Positions 6,845 to 12,577 of a DNA stretch of 20,284 bases are shown in pieces. Position 1 is the first letter of the stretch; each line of letters begins with the position of its first letter. Both the position numbers and the translations under genes were made by a program. Below the pieces are notes generated by a model that was not told where the DNA came from, did not search any database, and was given only the letters and a program-made list of their open reading frames with translations. This stretch comes from a virus: IMG/VR virus record IMGVR_UViG_3300042321_002860, positions 1 through 20,284 of that record; one strand, written 5' to 3'.

Positions 6845-7851
6845 TTTCAAAGTCTAATATATCCAAGCAAAATAATAGACCACAAGGACAGGGAAAAGAT
6901 TTTATTTCTGTCCGAAGTGGTTCTTTTTATGGATTGAAAATTCAGAAAAAAATACTAGAAGCATCATCATATAAAAGAGGAATTGTTGCCTCTCCTAATT
7001 TTTATTTTTATGATAATGATACTAAGGTGATGATTGATTTTTCAGATTATAAAAATTCTACTACGGATGAGCAGATAAAGGAATTTTTTACTTTAAATTT
7101 AACTGGTCAAACTTTTACAGTTGAGCAATCTGAATGGGTTAATACAGAATTATTTAAAAATAAAATATCATTAAATGGAACATATACAATTAATGTTTTT
7201 CAGAATAATATTTTATTTGCTAATGTAGTTGATGTTGAAGAATTTGAAACTAATATTAAGAGGTATGATAAAAAGTATTTTGTAGATGTTCCAAATTTTA
7301 CAATATTAGTAAATACAACTCAAGATGATATTCCAATCTCCCATATAGTAAATCATCTTGGAAAAAATTCAAAAAATTCTTTCTCATATCTTGGGGCAAA
7401 TATAGGTGACTATGTTTCTTTATCAATATCGTCTAAAAAATTTGAAATTATTGATATTTTTATAGATGAAGAAGGAAAAGAGATTGTTGAAATATTGGGT
7501 GATTTAAGCATTCAAGATTTAACAACATCATTAACCAATGTTGTGATTTATATCAAAAATCAAAACTTTACAAATATAACAGATTTCGATAATGTAATTA
7601 CTGGAAAATGTAATGTTACAAAATCAGGTGTTGCTTTCTGCTACGATAATCAAACAGAACTTCAATGTGAATGTAGAAAAAATAAAAATTTAAATGAAAT
7701 TTCTACTTTTACAAAAGGAATTTATTGTCCAGACGTTGATGTGGTGGTGAAACGAACAACACCAATTGAAGAACTCTCTATAATAGCTAGAGACACTAAA
7801 GCAATTTTAAACAATGTAACAACACAGCTATCGCAATCAAGAATACGTTAA
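6841..7851 (+). CDS. Virion-type protein with Cys-rich C-terminal region
   Basis: A 336-residue protein, not recognised. The N-terminus is basic (KQNNRPQGQGKDF) and is followed by a beta-rich body with several short aromatic strands (SPNFYFYD, YFVDVPNFTILV, FSYLGANIGDYVSLSI). The C-terminal 80 residues hold a cluster of six Cys (CNVT..AFCYDN..LQCECRK..IYCPDV), arranged like a metal-binding or disulphide knot, then a helical tail. It is translationally coupled to the preceding virion gene and probably assembles with it. A structural or accessory tail/head role is inferred from context only. Confidence 0.5.
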   Translation: MISKSNISKQNNRPQGQGKDFISVRSGSFYGLKIQKKILEASSYKRGIVASPNFYFYDNDTKVMIDFSDYKNSTTDEQIKEFFTLNLTGQTFTVEQSEWVNTELFKNKISLNGTYTINVFQNNILFANVVDVEEFETNIKRYDKKYFVDVPNFTILVNTTQDDIPISHIVNHLGKNSKNSFSYLGANIGDYVSLSISSKKFEIIDIFIDEEGKEIVEILGDLSIQDLTTSLTNVVIYIKNQNFTNITDFDNVITGKCNVTKSGVAFCYDNQTELQCECRKNKNLNEISTFTKGIYCPDVDVVVKRTTPIEELSIIARDTKAILNNVTTQLSQSRIR

Positions 7852-8069
7852 GATATCTTTATTTCTTTTTTTGGAAATATTTCATATCTTATGGCAAAGT
7901 ATTGCTTAAGTTTATCAACAGTAGCCTGTGAATCACAAATAACATTTAGGTAAACTTCATCATTATTTACATCATATGATGAAACTTTACATTCTTCAAT
8001 TTTTTCTACATCTCTTTTGGGCTTTCCGCCAAATAATGTAAAGTTGAAACTAAATGATAACTCATACAT
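7848..8069 (-). CDS. Small hypothetical protein with beta-alpha-beta pattern
   Basis: A 73-residue protein, not recognised. Predicted strands YELSFSFNFTLFG, EVYLNVICDS, a helix ATVDKLKQYFAIRY and a final strand EIFPKKEIKIS suggest one small alpha/beta domain. It converges with the preceding gene and overlaps its stop by 4 bp. There is no SD. The octamer AATAAATA ends 5 nt before the ATG, predicting a leaderless late transcript. A minus-strand terminator lies just upstream, so it is not read through from the membrane-protein gene. Confidence 0.6.
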   Translation of the reverse strand: MYELSFSFNFTLFGGKPKRDVEKIEECKVSSYDVNNDEVYLNVICDSQATVDKLKQYFAIRYEIFPKKEIKIS

Positions 8070-8074
8070 AAAAT

Positions 8075-8082
8075 TATTTATT
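8075..8082 (-). promoter_or_regulatory. Late promoter octamer AATAAATA
   Basis: Seven of eight positions match TATAAATA. ATTTT follows, then the ATG at 8069, so +1 is predicted at the start codon. Confidence 0.45.
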
Positions 8083-8091
8083 TAAATAAAA

Positions 8092-8119
8092 AAACCCAGT
8101 TGATTTCTCAACTGGGTTT
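8092..8119 (-). terminator. Rho-independent terminator for the tRNA-Arg/membrane-protein unit
   Basis: A perfect 12-bp stem AAACCCAGTTGA/TCAACTGGGTTT with a 4-nt loop is followed on the minus strand by a run of T (GGGTTTTTTTATTT). Confidence 0.9.
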
Positions 8120-8144
8120 CGAAAAGTAAATTAATTTACTTTCG
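8120..8144. repeat. AT-rich near-perfect palindrome
   Basis: CGAAA-A-GTAAATTAATTTAC-TTTCG reads as an inverted repeat with one unpaired base. It spans the end of the membrane-protein gene, immediately before its terminator. Confidence 0.7.
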
Positions 8145-8483
8145 TTTTGAGTCTAGACTATCTAGACGATTATGTACTTCTTGAATCTGCTGATCATAAA
8201 AACGATTAGAATCAGTATTCAAATCATTCATTTGATCTTCAATGAATCGGAATCGTTCCCATACAGATCGCATTTCTTCATTGAATGAATAAGCTTCATC
8301 ACGCTTCTTAGCCTCTGACGGCGTAGATAGACAACAAAGAAGTGTGCTGACAGCAATAAGCCCTACACAAACAAGACTTCCTATAGGTATTACTTGTGTA
8401 TTCTTTGTGTAATATGAAGCAATAAAACTAAAAACTAAAACGGCCAATGCCACGATAGATAGAACAATACTTGAATTACGCAT
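8136..8483 (-). CDS. Small two-helix membrane protein with cytoplasmic coiled coil
   Basis: A 115-residue protein starting MRNSSIVL at 8483, chosen because AAAGGAG lies 6 bases upstream. A longer reading frame back to 8534 would run through the tRNA and is rejected. Residues about 6-27 and 34-54 are hydrophobic transmembrane helices joined by a short polar loop (YYTKNTQV). The rest is charged and helical (EEMRSVWERFRFIEDQMNDL...EVHNRLDSLDSKR), a likely coiled coil. The family is not recognised. It is probably cotranscribed with the tRNA-Arg from the early promoter at 8600-8627 and ends at the terminator at 8092-8119, so early inner-membrane action is likely. Confidence 0.75.
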   Translation of the reverse strand: MRNSSIVLSIVALAVLVFSFIASYYTKNTQVIPIGSLVCVGLIAVSTLLCCLSTPSEAKKRDEAYSFNEEMRSVWERFRFIEDQMNDLNTDSNRFYDQQIQEVHNRLDSLDSKRK

Positions 8484-8500
8484 ATTTTCTCCTTTTAAAG

Positions 8501-8575
8501 CACGGGTGATAGGGATCGAACCTACATCATCCAATTACGGTACTTCTGCTTAGAAGGCAGAGCCGATACACCCGC
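8501..8575 (-). tRNA. tRNA-Arg (UCU) with aberrant D-arm arrangement
   Basis: The 75-nt span has a 7-bp acceptor stem (GCGGGTG/CACCCGT, one G-U), a normal T arm (GTAGG TTCGATC CCTAT) and a perfect anticodon arm TCTGC-CTTCTAA-GCAGA (anticodon UCU). Only 7 nt (TATCGGC) separate the acceptor from the anticodon stem. Nineteen nt lie between the anticodon stem and the T arm, including D-loop-like TAATTGGATGA. CGG before and CCG after the anticodon arm could pair. No CCA is encoded. It may be a rearranged but functional tRNA, a D-armless tRNA or a decayed gene. Confidence 0.65.
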
Positions 8576-8599
8576 ATCGAAACAACTACTTATCTATAT

Positions 8600-8627
8600 A
8601 TTATACACAAAGGTTCAATTATGTCAA
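8600..8627 (-). promoter_or_regulatory. Early sigma70 promoter for the tRNA-Arg/membrane-protein unit
   Basis: TTGACA (8622-8627), 16-bp spacer, TATAAT (8600-8605), both perfect. The -35 lies in the first codons of the divergent HNH gene. Confidence 0.85.
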
Positions 8628-9082
8628 GATGTCTTTACTGTAATAATATTACCAATAACCCAAAATTTTGCTCAAGATCCTGTTCTGCTAAAATTTCTAA
8701 TAAAAATCCAAAAAGAAAAGTTAAAAAATTATGCAAAACATGTAATAATAAAATACAATCTAGTAGAACTTACTGTAAAGAATGTTTTATAGAATTTAAT
8801 TCTGCTAAAGATTTAACATTAAAAGAAGCAATTTATGATAAAGGTCATAAATCATCTGCATTCGCTTTAGTTAGAGCAAGAGCAAGAGCAACAAATAAAA
8901 TTAAATCATCTTTCAAATGTGAACATTGTGGTTATGATAAACATATTGAAGCTTGTCATATAAAACCAATAAGTTCTTTTCCAGAGGATACTTTATTGAG
9001 TGAAATAAACCATGATCAAAATTTAATTGCTTTATGCCCAAATTGTCATTGGGAATTTGATCATGGTTTATTTCAAATATAA
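8621..9082 (+). CDS. HNH endonuclease with N-terminal zinc-finger pairs
   Basis: A 153-residue protein. The C-terminal HNH core reads CEHC (100-103), ACHIKP (C112, H113), N134 in NLIALCPNCHWEFDHG with C139, C142, H143 and H148. The N-terminal half carries two treble-clef-like pairs (C4/C7 with C17/C21, and C38/C41 with C52/C55), followed by a basic stretch ARARA. This is the layout of free-standing phage HNH homing endonucleases. It is the only rightward gene among leftward ones, sits directly divergent to the odd tRNA-Arg and ends at the convergent Sm-like gene, all consistent with a mobile insertion. An AAAGG SD lies upstream. Confidence 0.85.
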   Translation: MSRCLYCNNITNNPKFCSRSCSAKISNKNPKRKVKKLCKTCNNKIQSSRTYCKECFIEFNSAKDLTLKEAIYDKGHKSSAFALVRARARATNKIKSSFKCEHCGYDKHIEACHIKPISSFPEDTLLSEINHDQNLIALCPNCHWEFDHGLFQI

Positions 9083-9412
9083 TTAGTCAAGTGCTAACTT
9101 GAGATCTCCAGGACCAGCAATCTTCTTTTGGGGAATGAAGATATTATTCACAACTACTGATGTGTAGTGATCCTTAAGGTCATCCATAGGTTCTGCTTCG
9201 AATACAACTGTACTCTTTGGAATGGAGATTCCATTTTCTTGCTTTACATATGGAAGCCAACGAGCAAACATAAGTTTACCTTCTGGTCCTGGAATAAGAA
9301 TCGCAGGACTCATCAAATTATAAAAAATATTTTCACTAGTCTCTGTGACTGTGTATGAACAAATAATTTCTTCACCAGAATTCAAACGCAAAATTTTAAT
9401 ATTATCACTCAT
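9083..9412 (-). CDS. Sm-like phage protein
   Basis: A 109-residue protein. IKILRLNSGEEIICSYTVTETSENIFYNLMSPAIL follows the Sm1-type pattern: strand, sG-(D/E)xI, strand, then a hydrophobic-P-hydrophobic strand. The second half has beta strands (LMFARWLPYVKQ...STVVFEAEP) and a conserved-looking HYTSVV...PQKKIAG tail. Similar small proteins occur in many T4-like marine phages and are annotated as Sm-like or hypothetical; RNA binding is inferred, not shown. It follows the 74-aa gene with its own AAGGAA SD and a 2-bp gap, so the two probably form one operon. Confidence 0.55.
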   Translation of the reverse strand: MSDNIKILRLNSGEEIICSYTVTETSENIFYNLMSPAILIPGPEGKLMFARWLPYVKQENGISIPKSTVVFEAEPMDDLKDHYTSVVVNNIFIPQKKIAGPGDLKLALD

Positions 9413-9414
9413 AA

Positions 9415-9639
9415 TTATTCCTTACATTTACAATTGCCAAGAATTTTATCCCAAAATGAGCATTTTGGCGGTTGCTCAATTGGCCAACAGGTATTTACAT
9501 TATCAGGAATGAAATCTGAATTTACTGGATCAATAGTTCTATTTGATGCACGTATTACTTCTTTTTCAGTAAAAAGTAAATCTAAACATCTACCATCGAC
9601 TTCGATTTTAGTATAAAATAATTTATTTTTAGATTTCAT
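9415..9639 (-). CDS. Small conserved phage protein, Cys-containing
   Basis: A 74-residue protein. It contains VDGRCLDLLFTEKEVIRASNRTIDPVNSDFIP, a segment of the type G-R-x-L-D-L-x-F-T-x-x-E-V-x-x-A found in hypothetical proteins of T4-like phages, and then a C-terminal CxxxxxxPPKCSFWDKILGNCKCK cluster of four cysteines. No function is known. The start lies only 3 bases beyond the 3' end of the tRNA-like element and has no SD, so expression probably depends on processing of that upstream RNA. Confidence 0.6.
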   Translation of the reverse strand: MKSKNKLFYTKIEVDGRCLDLLFTEKEVIRASNRTIDPVNSDFIPDNVNTCWPIEQPPKCSFWDKILGNCKCKE

Positions 9640-9641
9640 AA

Positions 9642-9792
9642 TGGGAATAGTAGGAATTGAACCTACTAGTATATATATTGCTATTCAAACCTATGACGGG
9701 CCTAAGATTTCGTCCTGTTTTACACATGTAGCGTAATGAGACTCGATGAAATATAAACCAGAATAGTAATATTATACTACGCCTGTATTCCC
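9642..9792 (-). tRNA. tRNA-like element: clear 3' half, uncertain 5' half
   Basis: The 3' end has a standard T arm (GTAGG TTCAATT CCTAC) and acceptor strand TATTCCC with discriminator A (9642). No matching 5' acceptor lies at normal tRNA distance. The exact complement GGGAATA occurs at 9786-9792, inside the last codons of the next gene, giving a 151-nt span. CTATTC and GAATAG within it could also pair. A CTTAGGC loop-like string (Leu UAG-type) lacks a good 5-bp stem. It could be an insertion-bearing tRNA or a decayed tRNA; the 5' boundary is not established. Confidence 0.35.
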
Positions 9793-10131
9793 TTTTTTCT
9801 TTCGTTTATTTTTCTTTGTTTGAAGTTGTAGTTTATCTGCAAGATGCATTGCAGTAATTGGTATACCATGATCAGTAAATAATTCAAATTTTTGAATTAT
9901 TTTTTCACCATATACATTATCACCTACTTGTAGGTATGGACCATTTTCATATTCAATTATTAAAATTTTTTCTTTATCTTTTTCATCAAAAGCTTGACGA
10001 ACATAATTGGAAGGACCAAAACAATATAAGATATTATCTATCTCATTTAGAAAGAAACATCTATCTTCACCTGTTTTGGTTTTATTTCTACCAACAACTT
10101 TATAATTTTTAATAATATCTTCAATTGTCAT
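9772..10131 (-). CDS. Hypothetical protein with basic C-terminal tail
   Basis: A 119-residue protein, not recognised. The body is mainly beta (NYKVVGR, DRCFFLNEIDNILYCFGP, ILIIEYENGPYLQVGDNVYG) with one helix (NYVRQAFDEKDKE). The end is a lysine-rich tail KKNKRKKKGN that may bind nucleic acid. The final codons overlap the possible 5' acceptor strand of the neighbouring tRNA-like element. There is no SD; the octamer GATAAATA ends 7 nt before the ATG. Confidence 0.6.
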   Translation of the reverse strand: MTIEDIIKNYKVVGRNKTKTGEDRCFFLNEIDNILYCFGPSNYVRQAFDEKDKEKILIIEYENGPYLQVGDNVYGEKIIQKFELFTDHGIPITAMHLADKLQLQTKKNKRKKKGNTGVV

Positions 10132-10138
10132 TGTAAAA

Positions 10139-10146
10139 TATTTATC
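10139..10146 (-). promoter_or_regulatory. Late promoter octamer GATAAATA
   Basis: Seven of eight positions match TATAAATA. Predicted +1 at 10133 is two bases before the ATG at 10131. It overlaps the stop codon of the preceding gene. Confidence 0.4.
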
Positions 10147-10327
10147 TTGAGTATGATTCTTTAATCAGTTTACATTCAATGCGTTTATCAGCATCTTTTT
10201 GCATTTTACGTTGTTTGATAATTTTCTTACCCCAACCAACACGTGAAATTTGTGTTAGTTGAATTTTAAAAGCGGAGCCTTGCCTCTCCGCTTCTTCATC
10301 AATTGAATCCCATTTACGTTTTGCCAT
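10142..10327 (-). CDS. Small basic hypothetical protein
   Basis: A 61-residue protein (MAKRKWDSIDEEAERQ...), rich in K and R and predicted helical; not recognised. The start at 10327 is chosen because the longer frame to 10399 translates the tRNA-Ile. The ATG is 3 bases from the tRNA 3' end and has no SD, so the message is likely released by tRNA 3' processing from a transcript starting at the promoter at 10414-10441. Confidence 0.6.
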   Translation of the reverse strand: MAKRKWDSIDEEAERQGSAFKIQLTQISRVGWGKKIIKQRKMQKDADKRIECKLIKESYSR

Positions 10328-10329
10328 AA

Positions 10330-10404
10330 TACGCCGTCTTGGAATCGAACCAAGTCTTATTCGATTATAAGTCGAACTGAGATAACCAAGACCTCCCACG
10401 GCGC
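10330..10404 (-). tRNA. tRNA-Ile (UAU)
   Basis: It folds as a standard 75-nt cloverleaf. Acceptor GCGCCGT/ACGGCGT, D arm GAG-GTCTTGGTTAT-CTC, anticodon arm TTCGA-CTTATAA-TCGAA, variable TAAGA, T arm CTTGG TTCGATT CCAAG, discriminator A, no encoded CCA. The anticodon is UAU, reading AUA. Most bacteria read AUA with a lysidine-modified CAU tRNA, so a UAU form is unusual. Confidence 0.92.
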
Positions 10405-10411
10405 GTTAGTA

Positions 10412-10669
10412 TTATTCTACCATACTTTCATTCTTTGTCAAGTGGATCTTACACTTTTTATTATTCACATGTCCATTTTCATTCTTGATAAAATAATTAC
10501 TTTTCTGACGATCATCATCATGACCAAGACGATAATTAATCTCTGTAATATTACAACGATCAATTAGAATGGCATTATTAATTGCCCCTACAATCAGTTC
10601 AGAAGCCTTCATAGCCTCTTCTTCAGTGAATGGCATTGGAATATCAATATGGAGTCGATACTGGCTCAT
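10412..10669 (-). CDS. Small hypothetical protein
   Basis: An 85-residue protein. The sequence SQYRLHIDIPMPFTEEEAMKASELIVGAINNAIL, then RCNITEINYRLG, suggests one small alpha/beta domain with strands flanking a helix. The C-terminal part is polar with HDDDRQKSNYF and KCKIHL. The family is not recognised. Its ATG overlaps the stop of the deaminase-like gene (ATGA), so it is translationally coupled. A sigma70 promoter for the downstream tRNA-Ile starts within its 3' end. Confidence 0.65.
   Translation of the reverse strand: MSQYRLHIDIPMPFTEEEAMKASELIVGAINNAILIDRCNITEINYRLGHDDDRQKSNYFIKNENGHVNNKKCKIHLTKNESMVE
10414..10441 (-). promoter_or_regulatory. Early sigma70 promoter for tRNA-Ile
   Basis: TTGACA (10436-10441), 16-bp spacer, TAGAAT (10414-10419). 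The -10 is about 10 bases upstream of the mature tRNA 5' end. Confidence 0.75.
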
Positions 10670-11031
10670 AGACGCTTAAAACCCTCATTATCAGTATAAT
10701 AGATTCGATCAAAAACTTCAACACACCAACCACTACAAACTTCACACGGACGAGACATTCTTAGTTCTCCATCAGCATTCATGCGAATATTAATAAGAGT
10801 CAATTTCTTATCTCGCATATACTTAGGAACCTTTCGATATGCATCTAATTCAGAATGCATTTCGTTATAAAGATAACCTAACTTCTTAGCCTTTGGGTGT
10901 GTCTTGAAATAATTCGCACCCACTGATACCAAACGCTTCTTATTAAAGATTAAAGATAAGTGTTTCTTTTGCCGTGGAATACCAAGGCACATAGGAAACG
11001 CAAACTTTAAAAGATCATCATCTGGAATCAT
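10666..11031 (-). CDS. Zinc-dependent cytidine/deoxycytidylate deaminase-like protein
   Basis: A 121-residue protein. It carries the two-part zinc motif of the CDA/dCMP deaminase superfamily: H-S-E (residues 59-61) in EMHSELDAYRKV, and P-C-E-V-C (C96, C99) preceded by strand LTLINIRMNADGEL. A third Cys (C103) follows in SGWC. E61 would be the proton shuttle. The N-terminal part matches the usual strand order (HLSLIFNKKRLVSVGANYFKTHPKA). The substrate is unknown; dCMP, tRNA or another pyrimidine are possible. At 121 aa it is a minimal domain. Confidence 0.75.
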   Translation of the reverse strand: MIPDDDLLKFAFPMCLGIPRQKKHLSLIFNKKRLVSVGANYFKTHPKAKKLGYLYNEMHSELDAYRKVPKYMRDKKLTLINIRMNADGELRMSRPCEVCSGWCVEVFDRIYYTDNEGFKRL

Positions 11032-11039
11032 AAAAAGAA

Positions 11040-11061
11040 AGAGACAAAATTAATTGTCTCT
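11040..11061 (-). terminator. Terminator after the HTH gene
   Basis: AGAGACAA/TTGTCTCT stem with a 6-nt loop, then TTTCTTTTT on the minus strand. It separates the tRNA-Lys/HTH unit from the deaminase-like gene. Confidence 0.8.
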
Positions 11062-11077
11062 CCCCAAAAATTAATTA

Positions 11078-11359
11078 TTAGCGAGATGCTGCAATTGCAG
11101 TACGCGATCCATCAACGTCAAACTTAAACTTACGACGACCTGTGTGAGTATCGCGCATGAAGTAGCGTGTGCTGCCAGAACGAGTCTCTTCAGTTTCAAC
11201 TTCCCAATTACCGTAACGCTCAACGAGAACACGAATGTCGCTCATCATAGCACGAAGGTTCTTTACACCAAATCGACTACGAGCCTCTGCTGCGGTAATA
11301 CCACGACCAGCTGCCAAATAATTAATAACACGACGCTTCTTCGAAATAACATTTGCCAT
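11078..11359 (-). CDS. Small helix-turn-helix DNA-binding protein
   Basis: A 93-residue protein. Residues about 9-45 (RRVINYLAAGRGITAAEARSRFGVKNLRAMMSDIRVLV) form a winged-helix-type HTH: a helix, then the ITAAEARSRFGV turn and a recognition helix LRAMMSDIRVL. A beta wing follows (NWEVETEETRSGSTRYFMRD), and the tail is basic. Proteins of this type occur in T4-like phages without assigned function; a transcriptional or DNA-architecture role is inferred. A TAGGAGA SD precedes the ATG. It is downstream of tRNA-Lys and probably shares its early promoter. It has a higher GC content than most neighbours. Confidence 0.75.
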   Translation of the reverse strand: MANVISKKRRVINYLAAGRGITAAEARSRFGVKNLRAMMSDIRVLVERYGNWEVETEETRSGSTRYFMRDTHTGRRKFKFDVDGSRTAIAASR

Positions 11360-11427
11360 AATAAATCTCCTAAACGACTCTTGTTTTGATCACCATGGCG
11401 AGTCTTACATGATGACTAACGATTGAA

Positions 11428-11500
11428 TGCCCCCAGTAGGGATCGAACCTACGACCTTAAAATTAAAAGTTTTCTACTCTACCAACTGAGTTATAGGGGC
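11428..11500 (-). tRNA. tRNA-Lys (UUU)
   Basis: A 73-nt cloverleaf. Acceptor GCCCCTA/TGGGGGC, D arm ACTC-AGTTGGTA-GAGT, anticodon loop CTTTTAA (UUU), T arm GTAGG TTCGATC CCTAC, discriminator A, no encoded CCA. The anticodon stem has four A-T pairs and a G-A mismatch at its outer end. Confidence 0.92.
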
Positions 11501-11517
11501 TTTACTTGTGAGGCTTG

Positions 11518-11546
11518 ATTGTACCCTATTGGTTCTTCTTTGTCAA
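11518..11546 (-). promoter_or_regulatory. Early sigma70 promoter for tRNA-Lys and HTH gene
   Basis: TTGACA (11541-11546), 17-bp spacer, TACAAT (11518-11523), about 17 bp before the tRNA 5' end. Confidence 0.78.
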
Positions 11547-11887
11547 GGGATCACACCAAACTTTTTAAGTAACTCTTGATTCGTGTGTTCTACAGTATGA
11601 CAATTAGCACAAAGAATTACACATTTCTTTACTTCTTCATAACGATCAGCACGAAGAAGATTGCGTGAGTACAAAGAATATTTCTTTTCTTTTGGATCTA
11701 AATGATGAAATTGAAGAGTGGCTGGATTCCCAGAGTATCCACACTTAGTACACTTACCACCCATCATTTCAACTAATTCTTTTCTAGATTCCCAACGTCT
11801 TTTGGTTGTATTACATGAAGGACAAACAACACAACCCTTTTTATTTTTCTGAGTGAACTCTCGCTCACAATACTTGCATTTGCACAT
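11543..11887 (-). CDS. HNH endonuclease
   Basis: A 114-residue protein. N-terminal zinc knuckles (C4/C7 and C22/C25) are followed by the HNH core: CTKCG (C46, C49), QFHHLDP (H61, H62) and ILCANCHTVEH (C93, C96, H97, H101). This is the compact phage HNH type (HHL..K.....CANCH..H). Its start lies 23 bp inside the end of the upstream gene with an AAGGTG SD, which is unusual for a mobile gene and suggests long residence or insertion at the 3' end of that gene. It could be a homing endonuclease or a host-DNA nicking enzyme. Confidence 0.85.
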   Translation of the reverse strand: MCKCKYCEREFTQKNKKGCVVCPSCNTTKRRWESRKELVEMMGGKCTKCGYSGNPATLQFHHLDPKEKKYSLYSRNLLRADRYEEVKKCVILCANCHTVEHTNQELLKKFGVIP

Positions 11888-12380
11888 TGTTTACACCTTG
11901 TGTATACCATTCTGGCGGTTCAGTGAATTTCCACTTAGCAAATCTTGACTTTTCATGAATATAATAATCACGATATGCTTGAACCGAATCAGAGTTTTTA
12001 TATTTATCAGGCATTGCTTGAGCAAATGGTGTTAAATCGCCATATGGGATTTTCATGGGTGGAACTTTCAAAAACCACTTAGTCATCTGATGTGCTTTAT
12101 GTTCTCTATTATATCTTTCAGTATATTCTACCGAAAGTTCGTTTGTATGATAGGCAAGCCAAAAATAATTTTCAATTGTTTCTCTTGCCCAAATTGTACA
12201 TGGGTGATTGACAAATGATTGTTTGTATAGTTCAACGGGAGCATGAACAATATGTGATGCTCCTAAACGATGAATTGTAGAAAGCATCTGACAGCCTTCT
12301 ACAATCATCTTAACTACGTGTTTGTCGCAAAGAGAACGTGCTGCAATAATAGGATTTTCATGCACAGCAAAAATATTCAT
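11865..12380 (-). CDS. Conserved phage hypothetical protein (CDKHVVKM type)
   Basis: A 171-residue protein. It begins MNIFAVHENPIIAARSLCDKHVVKM and continues IVEGCQMLSTIHR, NHPCTIWARETIENYFWLAYHTNELSVEYTERY, FAQAMPDKYK, SVQAYRDYYIHEKSRFAKW. This set of motifs defines a family common in phages of diverse hosts that I know only as hypothetical. The many conserved His, Cys, Trp and Glu residues suggest an enzyme. The N-terminus aligns from Met1 with that family, so the start is firm. The start codon lies only 7 bases from the TATAAT hexamer, implying a leaderless early mRNA. Confidence 0.75.
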   Translation of the reverse strand: MNIFAVHENPIIAARSLCDKHVVKMIVEGCQMLSTIHRLGASHIVHAPVELYKQSFVNHPCTIWARETIENYFWLAYHTNELSVEYTERYNREHKAHQMTKWFLKVPPMKIPYGDLTPFAQAMPDKYKNSDSVQAYRDYYIHEKSRFAKWKFTEPPEWYTQGVNNVQMQVL

Positions 12381-12386
12381 GTCCCA

Positions 12387-12414
12387 ATTATAACAGAATA
12401 TATTCAGATGTCAA
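12387..12414 (-). promoter_or_regulatory. Early sigma70 promoter with the start codon at +1
   Basis: TTGACA (12409-12414), 16-bp spacer, TATAAT (12387-12392), both perfect. TGGGAC separates the -10 from the ATG at 12380, leaving no room for a ribosome-binding site. Confidence 0.82.
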
Positions 12415-12416
12415 GA

Positions 12417-12572
12417 TCACCATTCACCAGTGCTCTTCTTTATAGCCACTTCTTGATTACGTGCTTTTTTCTCTGATGAATGTGTACCAAGCACTTTACC
12501 TTTTTTACTCATAAGTAAATATTTGTCTCCGCGTTTAATTATAGTTTCAAGAAGAGTTTTAAATTTTTTCAT
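12417..12572 (-). CDS. 51-residue basic protein with a CTS-like N-terminus
   Basis: The protein starts MKKFKTLLETIIKRGDKYLL and ends STGEW. The first ten residues fit the capsid-targeting pattern seen in the 15-19.6 kb array (M-K-x-F-K...L-x-E), with possible cleavage after LLE. The remainder, GDKYLLMSKKGKVLGTHSSEKKA, is a small basic beta-hairpin-like domain with a G-K-V-L-G-T-H turn. It is followed closely by the early promoter of the next gene. No SD is visible. ACAAAATA lies 6 nt before the ATG, a weak late-octamer candidate. The gene is short but its frame is clean and the spacing to its neighbours is tight. Confidence 0.6.
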   Translation of the reverse strand: MKKFKTLLETIIKRGDKYLLMSKKGKVLGTHSSEKKARNQEVAIKKSTGEW

Positions 12573-12577
12573 TGGAA

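Noticed and set aside
8484-8534. Upstream extension of the membrane-protein frame (MDDVGSIPITRA...)
   Set aside because: It translates the T arm and acceptor of the tRNA-Arg; the AAAGGAG site fixes the start at 8483.
10328-10399. Upstream extension of the 61-aa gene
   Set aside because: It translates the tRNA-Ile; the internal ATG at 10327 is the sensible start.
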